From Acidobacteriota bacterium (lineage in GTDB: Bacteria > Acidobacteriota > Thermoanaerobaculia > UBA5066): DNA of 64,000 nt. Below the pieces are notes generated by a model. That model was not told the DNA's origin, made no database searches, and saw only the letters and a program-made list of their open reading frames with translations. Numbering within the stretch: position 1 is the first letter of the stretch; each line of letters starts with the position of its first letter. The stretch is taken from assembly GCA_029781975.1 (NCBI GenBank), contig JAKOVQ010000053.1, forward strand, positions 310,001 through 374,000, read 5' to 3'. The position numbers and the translations under genes were made by a program. Below are positions 58,632 through 64,000 of the stretch, one piece after another.

Positions 58632-59000
58632 TCAGCCGCCGATCGCGTACTCGCTCTGCACCAGGCCGCTCGCGTACGTGCGCGTCGCCACGTGCCTGAG
58701 CACGACGTCTCGACCGGTCGGGCCGAAGAGCGGGATGCCCTCGCCGATCAGGACGGGGACGCGTGTGACGACGAGGCGGTCGATCAGCCCCGCCCGGAGG
58801 AACCGCTGGATCGTGATCCCGCCGTCGACGTAGGCGTGCCGGAACCCGCGGGCGGACACGTGCTTCAGGACGTCGGCCGACTCGATGAACTCCTCGTAGC
58901 CGTGGGCCTCTCCGCCTCCGGACGGCAGCCAGTCGAGGTCCCCGTTCGCCCGGGCGATGAAGCCGTCGAGGCTCGTTCCGACGAAGACGGACGCGATCAT
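58632..59000 (-). CDS. Dihydrofolate-reductase-like (RibD C-terminal) protein with internal deletion
   Basis: 122 residues instead of the usual 175 or so. The N-terminus IASVFVGTSLDGFIARANGDLDWL and the C-terminal half HAYVDGGITIQRFLRAGLIDRLVVTRVPVLIGEGIPLFG are excellent matches to the YyaP/YwjB dihydrofolate-reductase-like group. The join EEFIESADVLKHVSARGFRHAYVDGG skips the central strands, including the usual MGRxTYE nucleotide-binding segment. The frame is intact, so this looks like an in-frame deletion of about 55 codons, likely a non-functional remnant unless a short form is maintained. Confidence 0.75.
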   Translation of the reverse strand: MIASVFVGTSLDGFIARANGDLDWLPSGGGEAHGYEEFIESADVLKHVSARGFRHAYVDGGITIQRFLRAGLIDRLVVTRVPVLIGEGIPLFGPTGRDVVLRHVATRTYASGLVQSEYAIGG

Positions 59001-59061
59001 GCAGTCTCCCTTTCCTCGCCCGGCAATCGTGTGATTCCGCTGAAGCCTGCCACGTCTCCGA

Positions 59062-59532
59062 TCAGGATGGAGCCGGGGCGGGCAGGGACCGGACGAACCG
59101 CAGGCCCTGCTGCTCGTACCCCCGCCTCTGGTAGAAGCCGTGGGCCGCGGTGCGGTGGACGGCCGAAGTCAGCTCGACGCGGGTGCAGCCGAGCCGGGCG
59201 AGGAACCTCTCGGCGTGCGCCAGGAGGGCGGAGCCGATTCCCTGCCCCGAGAGGCCGGAGCGGACCACGAGGACCGAGACCCGGCCGACGGGGTCGGGCC
59301 GGTGGAGGACCGGCGTGGCGAAGGCCGTGACCACGCCGACCACCTCCTCGTCGACGGCGGCGACGAAGGCGCCGTGGAGCTCCCCGGCCCGGGCGATCGC
59401 CTCGAGCCGGTCCGCCACGAGGCCGGGGTCCAGAGGGTGGCCGAGCTCGGCGAGAAGGGACGAGAGGGCACCCGCGTCGGCGGGCCGGGCGGGGCGAAGG
59501 AGCGGGGGAGAGACCGTCGGGGTCGAGATCAT
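59062..59532 (-). CDS. GNAT family N-acetyltransferase
   Basis: 156 residues. Motif A VSVLVVRSGLSGQGIGSALLAHAERFL with the QGIGS acetyl-CoA loop, and motif B AHGFYQRRGYEQQGLRFVR. Substrate unknown. Stands alone. Confidence 0.87.
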   Translation of the reverse strand: MISTPTVSPPLLRPARPADAGALSSLLAELGHPLDPGLVADRLEAIARAGELHGAFVAAVDEEVVGVVTAFATPVLHRPDPVGRVSVLVVRSGLSGQGIGSALLAHAERFLARLGCTRVELTSAVHRTAAHGFYQRRGYEQQGLRFVRSLPAPAPS

Positions 59533-59557
59533 CGCGCGCCGGCTCGGGGGTCTCCGG

Positions 59558-59923
59558 TCAGGCCGACGGCCCGGGAGGCCGCGGGGGCGCCGGCTCCTCC
59601 GGCTGGTGAGGAGGGCTTGCGAATGCGAGCAGGGCGCTGAGGCGATACGCCAGGTACAGGAAGAGCCCCAGGAGCGCGAGCGCCAGCCCCCAGAGAAGCC
59701 AGGAGGGGGCGTGGAGGAAGAAGGAGGCGAGGAACCGGGCGACCGCGAGGTCCACGCGGACGAGATACCCGCGGAGAGCCACGACCGTCAGGAGGGCCAG
59801 GAAGGACCAGAGAAGGCCCGGCCGCACGCGGTACCAGGGTGGAGCCTGCCGAGCCGTCTCCGATTCGCGGACCGAGAGCATCGACCGAGCCTCCTGCGCG
59901 AGAGCGCCCTGGGGAGCCTGCAT
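59558..59923 (-). CDS. Small membrane protein, hypothetical
   Basis: 121 residues, two strong helices (LLWSFLALLTVVALRGYLV and LLWGLALALLGLFLYLAYRL) and a Pro-rich C-terminus. A later in-frame ATG (59881) is possible. TATGAT on the minus strand at 59938-59943 lies 14 nt before the first ATG and supports it. Family not recognised. Confidence 0.6.
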   Translation of the reverse strand: MQAPQGALAQEARSMLSVRESETARQAPPWYRVRPGLLWSFLALLTVVALRGYLVRVDLAVARFLASFFLHAPSWLLWGLALALLGLFLYLAYRLSALLAFASPPHQPEEPAPPRPPGPSA

Positions 59924-59937
59924 CGGGTCAAACGAAA

Positions 59938-59943
59938 ATCATA
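59938..59943 (-). promoter_or_regulatory. -10 box of the small membrane-protein gene
   Basis: Reads TATGAT on the minus strand (five of six matches), 14 nt before the ATG. Confidence 0.4.
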
Positions 59944-60058
59944 CCCTGGGCGGGCGCGGCCGATGCGCCCGCGTCAGGTCGGAGACGCGGGAATCTCATG
60001 CGGCAGCCGAGCCGGGAGGGGAGCGGAACCCGGAGCGGCGCCGAGCGACAGGCGCCGG

Positions 60059-60394
60059 TCACGGTCGGTCGGCAGCGGACCCGTTCCGAAGCTGCCGGAC
60101 GAGCGAGCGGAGGACCTGCCTCCCGGCGTCCGAGCAGTACTCGCCGGGCTGCTCGGGCGGGTACTCCTCCGGCAGGCGGCGGCACCGCTCCCTGATCGCG
60201 TCGAGGCCGGCGTCGTCGAGCCGCGCCGAGAGGAACCGCTTCCAGTCACGCGGTCGGCCCGTGCCGTCCAGGAACGCCTCGAGGCCGTCGGCCACGTCCG
60301 CCCGAGTCGTCCGGGATCGCCGGCGCGCGAGCCAGACGAGGAAGGGCAGGAGAGGGACGAGGGTCGCGAGAAGGAAGAGGACGACGACGCGCAT
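60059..60394 (-). CDS. Membrane-anchored conserved hypothetical protein
   Basis: 111 residues. One N-terminal helix (VVVLFLLATLVPLLPFLVWL) followed by a soluble helical domain: WKRFLSARLDDAGLDAIRERCRRLPEEYPPEQPGEYCSDAG. The DW..FLS..L.D..L..IR..C pattern recurs in small unannotated proteins I have seen in diverse bacteria, but I cannot name a family. The two Cys may pair. Confidence 0.6.
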   Translation of the reverse strand: MRVVVLFLLATLVPLLPFLVWLARRRSRTTRADVADGLEAFLDGTGRPRDWKRFLSARLDDAGLDAIRERCRRLPEEYPPEQPGEYCSDAGRQVLRSLVRQLRNGSAADRP

Positions 60395-60490
60395 GTCGGG
60401 ATTCCTCTCGGACGGTTGGGACCGGGGTCGTGCCGCCGACTCCTCTTGGCCGCCGGATCACCCGGCGACGGCCCCCGCGGTCGTCCCTTG

Positions 60491-60964
60491 CTAGCCGGGG
60501 ATGCGGCGCCGGAGCCGCAGCCACCAGCGGAAGAAGCGGTGGAAGGGGTCGACCGGCTGACAGTACATGAGCGGACAGCCGCCGACGATGGGCTCGATGG
60601 CGTGCGCCCGGCACGCCTCGAGGGCCTCCGGAGAGACGCTGCCGGCCCCGAACGACCTGTGAAACCAGACCCGATGGATGCCCCGGGCGGCGGCCGCGGC
60701 CACGATGGCTCCGCCGGCGGAGGGGTGTGTCGCGACGATGACGCCGTCGACGGGACCCGGGACCGACGCGAGGTCCGGGTACGACGGCACCCCTTCGAGC
60801 TCGGCCGCGTTGGGATTGACGGGGATCGCCTGATAGCCGCACCGGCGAAGGTGCCGGAAGATGGCGTTCGCCGCGGCCTGACCTGAGCGAGAGACGCCCG
60901 CGACGACGATGCGCCGGCCCGCGAGGAAGTCGGCGATCGGTCGGGGGGCTGAGGGTATGGACAA
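60491..60964 (-). CDS. CoA-binding (YccU-like) protein
   Basis: 157 residues. Rossmann-type CoA-binding domain: RRIVVAGVSRSGQAAANAIFRHLRRCGYQAIPVNPNAAELEGVPSYPDLASVP, then GVIVATHPSAGGAIVAAAAARGI and a C-terminal GGCPLMYCQPVDPFHRF. It is of the size of YccU/HcgI-like proteins whose role is not settled. Start is TTG 60964 with AGGAGG 5-6 nt upstream; no ATG or GTG precedes the conserved region suitably. Confidence 0.82.
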   Translation of the reverse strand: MSIPSAPRPIADFLAGRRIVVAGVSRSGQAAANAIFRHLRRCGYQAIPVNPNAAELEGVPSYPDLASVPGPVDGVIVATHPSAGGAIVAAAAARGIHRVWFHRSFGAGSVSPEALEACRAHAIEPIVGGCPLMYCQPVDPFHRFFRWWLRLRRRIPG

Positions 60965-61056
60965 GGGAGCCTCCTGTCGGGTTGCCGGGCGAGGGGCGTC
61001 CTGCCAGCCTGCCGACCGCGCCCGAGGGTGCCCGTCGCGGGAGAGACGGCAGGCGG

Positions 61057-61458
61057 TCACTCCGAGCACGTGCAGCCCGGAAGCGGCTGGGTCGCGATGT
61101 AGGTGATGTCGTTCGTGTACGACCAGAACCCCTTCTGGCGGCCGTAGAGCCGCAGGAGGCAGCTCGTCTTCCTGACCTGGACGAAGAAGAAGTAGTCGGC
61201 GCCGGATGGAGAGGCGACGACGAACGGGCGCGGACCCTGGTGCACGAGGACCATCCCCTCGACGGCCTGGCTCGCGAGACCGTCGGCCGTGGCCGGCGTC
61301 TCGTGCTCGCCGGCGAGGATGGTCGAGATGGCCTGGGAGAGCGTCGCACGGCAGGCCCCGTCGTCGATGTTCGCGACGCTGCCCACCGCGGCGCAGCCCG
61401 GGGAGAACGCTGCCGCAGCTGCAGCGAGCGCGAGGAGGAGGGCCGGCGGGGAGCGCAT
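61057..61458 (-). CDS. Putative lipoprotein
   Basis: 133 residues. The signal LLLALAAAAAAFSPGC ends in a lipobox. The mature part has an ACRATLSQAISTILAGEHE helix and a beta region (PFVVASPSGADYFFFVQVRKTSCLLRLYG), ending in CTCSE. Four Cys in the mature protein may form disulfides. Family unknown. A TAGACT box lies 11 nt upstream. Confidence 0.7.
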   Translation of the reverse strand: MRSPPALLLALAAAAAAFSPGCAAVGSVANIDDGACRATLSQAISTILAGEHETPATADGLASQAVEGMVLVHQGPRPFVVASPSGADYFFFVQVRKTSCLLRLYGRQKGFWSYTNDITYIATQPLPGCTCSE

Positions 61459-61469
61459 CGCTGGATGCG

Positions 61470-61475
61470 AGTCTA
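61470..61475 (-). promoter_or_regulatory. -10 box of the lipoprotein gene
   Basis: Reads TAGACT on the minus strand, 11 nt before ATG 61458. Confidence 0.4.
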
Positions 61476-61553
61476 GCGAACGAGGGGCGGGGCCCGGCGG
61501 GCCAGGCCCGAAGGCCCGGACCGGGCCGCCGCCAGGGAGCCCCGACGCCCCCA

Positions 61554-61883
61554 TCAGTCGACGATGAACAGCCGCGCTCCGGTCTCGGTGGACGAGCGGT
61601 GCGGCGCGACGTCGTCGGAGACCTGGTAGGACGTGCCGGCACCGAGCGTGTACGTGGCCCCGCCCTGGACCTCGGTGACGAGGACGCCCTCCAGGACGAG
61701 CAGGATGTGACCACGGGAGCACCAGTGATCGGCGAGGTAGCCGGGAGAGTAGGTCACCATGCGTACGCGGACGTTGCCGGCCTGGACGGTGCGCCACCTG
61801 GCGACGCCGGTCGAGCCCGGATGAACCGTCTCGGGCACGGTCGACCAGTCGGTGACGCCGAAGGGAACGCCGAGGATCTGCAT
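61554..61883 (-). CDS. DHCW-motif cupin fold protein
   Basis: 109 residues, a single small cupin. The segment YLADHWCSRGHILLVLEGVLVTEV carries the DHWC-type motif that names this family, followed by GTSYQVSDDVAPHRSST with a second His. Metal-binding beta-barrel of unknown reaction. Confidence 0.82.
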   Translation of the reverse strand: MQILGVPFGVTDWSTVPETVHPGSTGVARWRTVQAGNVRVRMVTYSPGYLADHWCSRGHILLVLEGVLVTEVQGGATYTLGAGTSYQVSDDVAPHRSSTETGARLFIVD

Positions 61884-62010
61884 GGGCGGAACCTCCGAAG
61901 GGCGGTGGGCGAGGGGGGGAACGGCGAGGACGGCCGGCAGCCGCGCTGAGCCGCCGGCACGGCCCTGCAGCCGGCCCCGGCGACAGCCGCGCTCGGCGGC
62001 GTGGGGCGTG

Positions 62011-62484
62011 TCACGCGTCCCCCCAGCGAACGAGCCGTCCGATCAGGGCGCGGTACTCGCGCCGCGGACGCCACGAGTCGCCAAGGACGATCCCGCCGCC
62101 GGACCGGCGCCGAATGACGAGGCGGACCGGCGCATTCGGGTCCCCGACGGGCGAGCCGATCGGCCGGATGTCCGCGACGTCCTCCCAGAGGACGAGCTGT
62201 CGCCTGCGGCCGTCGGTCATCTCCAGCCCGTTCTGGTGGACGACCAGGCGGGCCGAGAGGAGAGGCCGGAGGACGCCGTGGAGAAGGAGGACGCCCGCCG
62301 CGGCCCCGAAGGCGCCGAGGACCGGCCGGGAGCGGAGGAAGGCCACGCCCGCGGCGCCGAAGACGGCCACGCTCACGAGGGCGGCGATCCCGGCAGGGGC
62401 CGTCCGTCGCCGGAACTCGATGACCCTCCGACCGAGAGGCTGTCGATATTCCGGGGTGGTTCCCGCATCCGTGGACTTCCGCAT
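62011..62484 (-). CDS. Membrane protein with PH-like domain, hypothetical
   Basis: 157 residues. Two adjacent helices (AGIAALVSVAVFGAAGVAFL and PVLGAFGAAAGVLLLHGVL) are followed by a bacterial PH-like domain (ARLVVHQNGLEMTDGRRRQLVLWEDVADIRPIG, VRLVIRRRSGGGIVLGDSW). The layout is that of small YdbT/DUF-type PH proteins. Function unknown. Confidence 0.65.
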   Translation of the reverse strand: MRKSTDAGTTPEYRQPLGRRVIEFRRRTAPAGIAALVSVAVFGAAGVAFLRSRPVLGAFGAAAGVLLLHGVLRPLLSARLVVHQNGLEMTDGRRRQLVLWEDVADIRPIGSPVGDPNAPVRLVIRRRSGGGIVLGDSWRPRREYRALIGRLVRWGDA

Positions 62485-62712
62485 GGACCGCTGCACGCTC
62501 CCGTGACCTGACCATTCTCGCGCGAACCGGGAGAGGGAGTTCGGCGACGCGCGAAGCGGCTGCCGCACGCTTCTTCCCCGGAGAGGGTTCCGAGGGAAGG
62601 CGGCGGCGGACACGGGCGGCCGGCGAGGAGATGTCCGTCGGTCTCTCCAGCCACCCCGCGTCAGCCGAGCGGCATCCAAGGGCGAGCCGAGCGGCCTTGC
62701 CGCGTCTCGCCG

Positions 62713-63324
62713 TCAGACGCCACGCTTGAACTTCGGAAGGGTGGGCCCGGTCGGAGCGATGCGAATCGGGGATGGGGTGAGGACGTCGCCCCAATGGAAC
62801 AGCTGCAGGCGGTCGAGGGATGCAGGGACGTGGAACAGGAGAAGGACGCGAAGCGGGCCACCGGGCGGAGCTTCGTGCCACGACGCGAACGTTCCATCGG
62901 AGGAGAGAAAGGGCGCCTCGTAGGCGCCGCCGAGGTTCTGGCCGGTCGCGGGATCGAGGATCTCGACGTCGTCGAGGTCCAGGGAGTCTCCGAAGGAGCG
63001 GAACTCGGCGTCGACGGCGACGAACTGGCTGCCCGGTTCGGCCCGGAAGTCGTCGGTCGGAGGGTACCTGTAGGCGGCCCGGACGAGCACCGAAGGCCCG
63101 GGAGAAGGCAGGGGAGTAGGCGCAGGCCGCCGAGTGCTCCTCGGGGTTCCAGGAGGGGCGCCGGCTGCGGTCAGGCAGAGGAAGGAGGCGGAGGCGAAGG
63201 CGACGAGTCGAAGGCACGGGGGGCGCACGGCTCTCGTTCGGCTGAACGCGCTCGGCCGGGGGCCCGGCGCCTCGCCCCCCGAGCGGAGGGCCCTGTCGGG
63301 AGAGCCTTCGAGAAGCACCTTCAC
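62713..63324 (-). CDS. Secreted hypothetical protein
   Basis: 203 residues from GTG 63324. Internal signal sequence (LRLVAFASASFLCLTAAGAP) after a basic N-terminus; a later start nearer the signal is possible. The mature part is a beta-rich domain: YRYPPTDDFRAEPGSQFVAVDAEFRSFGDSLDLDDVEILDPATG, LLLFHVPASLDRLQLFHWGD. This resembles DUF4352-type immunoglobulin-like folds. Family not certain. Confidence 0.6.
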   Translation of the reverse strand: MKVLLEGSPDRALRSGGEAPGPRPSAFSRTRAVRPPCLRLVAFASASFLCLTAAGAPPGTPRSTRRPAPTPLPSPGPSVLVRAAYRYPPTDDFRAEPGSQFVAVDAEFRSFGDSLDLDDVEILDPATGQNLGGAYEAPFLSSDGTFASWHEAPPGGPLRVLLLFHVPASLDRLQLFHWGDVLTPSPIRIAPTGPTLPKFKRGV

Positions 63325-63466
63325 CTGCCGTCACCCCGGATCCCCGCTCGAAGCGGTCCGGGTCCATTCTCCCCCCGGAGCGTCCGACGGGCGCTGGTCG
63401 ATTGCGCGGGGATTGGCGACCGACACCCGAGGGCGCCGCGCGAGCGCAATCCGGGGGCGTCCTGGC

Positions 63467-63961
63467 TCACGTCCGACGGCGGCCTCGGGGCTTCCGGCCG
63501 TCGGACCCGAGGTTCTCCGCGACCGCGGCACGGACCAGGGCCTTGAACGCCTCGGCATCGAGCGCCTCCCCCTCCCTGATGTCGATGGCGCGGCGCATGC
63601 TCCCCTCCAGGCCCGAGTTGAAGAGCCCCAGGGGGTCCGGCAGGGAAGCGCCCCGAGCGAAGGTCAGCTTGACGACCTGCTTGTAGGCCTCCCCGGTGCA
63701 GACGATCCCGCCGTGGGACCAGACGGGAACGCCCAGCGGGTTGCTGGGCTTGATCCACTTGCACTCCTCGACGACGTCCGGATCGGCCTCGTGAATGAGG
63801 CTGCGAACGCCGGCCAGCGTCTCCGCGCGCCACCCACCCAGGGACCGGATCCGTTCGTCGACGAGGCGGCAAGCAGCCGCCGCGGTCGATCGCTCCAAGT
63901 CCGCAGGGGTCGTGGCCTCCGCGCGTCCCGCTCGTCCGGGTCGTCTCGATCCTGGTGCCAT
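63467..63961 (-). CDS. DUF1801 domain-containing protein
   Basis: 164 residues. LIHEADPDVVEECKWIKPSNPLGVPVWSHGGIVCTGEAYKQVVKLTFARGASLPDP is the YdhG/DUF1801 core. ATG 63961 is chosen because GGAGG lies 6 nt upstream; the in-frame ATG two codons earlier would touch the ribosome-binding site. The final RKPRGRRRT is a basic tail. Function unknown. Upstream bases to 64000 hold no further gene start. Confidence 0.85.
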   Translation of the reverse strand: MAPGSRRPGRAGRAEATTPADLERSTAAAACRLVDERIRSLGGWRAETLAGVRSLIHEADPDVVEECKWIKPSNPLGVPVWSHGGIVCTGEAYKQVVKLTFARGASLPDPLGLFNSGLEGSMRRAIDIREGEALDAEAFKALVRAAVAENLGSDGRKPRGRRRT

Positions 63962-64000
63962 CTTCATCCTCCAGCGGCTCGTCGTGCGAAACGCCGGCCG

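Noticed and set aside
1-64000. Insertion sequences, prophage, tRNA or rRNA genes
   Set aside because: No transposase, integrase, terminal repeats, or tRNA/rRNA-like sequences were recognised on either strand.

Overview
The window is 64 kb of very GC-rich bacterial DNA, with nearly every third codon position G or C. It is densely packed with protein genes. I see no rRNA, tRNA, transposase or CRISPR. The gene set (PilU-like ATPase with a coiled-coil tail, GatCA, GldA/GldG/DUF4340 ABC cluster, Ycf46-type AAA ATPase, M28 peptidase with PDZ, MacB-type permease, many GTG starts and TANNNT -10 boxes close to start codons) fits a Gram-negative, diderm soil or sediment bacterium. Acidobacteriota (for example Thermoanaerobaculia-like) is my best guess. 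That placement is inference from gene content, not a phylogenetic result.

Left part (1-12.9 kb): the end of a molybdate-binding protein and a TerC-family protein face YbaK, ModC and ModB on the other strand. A MoeB/ThiF-rhodanese fusion diverges from modB, so molybdate uptake and sulfur-carrier activation sit side by side. Then come a PilU-like retraction ATPase, a CCA/poly(A) polymerase, gatC-gatA, a LysM-type N-acetylmuramoyl-L-alanine amidase and an EamA exporter.

Middle-left (12.9-28.9 kb): a four-gene ABC/GldG/DUF4340 operon; a divergent pentapeptide-repeat protein and Ycf46-like AAA ATPase; a five-copy 72-bp hairpin repeat array; a Lon-N domain protein with a cytochrome c lipoprotein; ferredoxin and lipoyl synthase; a PAS-GAF-GGDEF-EAL protein, a GAF histidine kinase and a YhhN-family membrane protein.

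Centre (28.9-42 kb) is the most unusual region. A roughly 500-bp, noticeably AT-richer control region with a Fur-like palindrome leads into a tightly coupled operon: lytic-transglycosylase-like protein, SGNH, SGNH, MBOAT O-acyltransferase, SGNH. Convergent to it, with overlapping 3' ends, is a KASIII-like protein whose catalytic Cys is Ser, plus a stand-alone acyl carrier protein. This looks like an envelope-glycan O-acylation system with its own acyl-ACP branch. It is followed by an operon of a tandemly duplicated HlyD-type lipoprotein, a second HlyD protein and a MacB-like permease with no ATPase beside it.

Right part (42-64 kb): GNAT, MscS channel and SPOR-like protein; a degenerate ADP-ribosylglycohydrolase; an M1-M28-PDZ peptidase with a ChaN-PDZ protein; and a long, almost wholly minus-strand series of small genes (cupins, DUF4342, TauE/SafE with DUF1634, papain-like C70 protease, DinB, GNAT, CoA-binding, DUF1203, DUF1801). 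Two of these are damaged: a membrane protein frameshifted by a 70-bp insertion, and a dihydrofolate-reductase-like protein with its middle missing.

A recurring feature across the window is a TANNNT-like -10 box 5-9 nt before the start codon, which points to widespread leaderless transcription.
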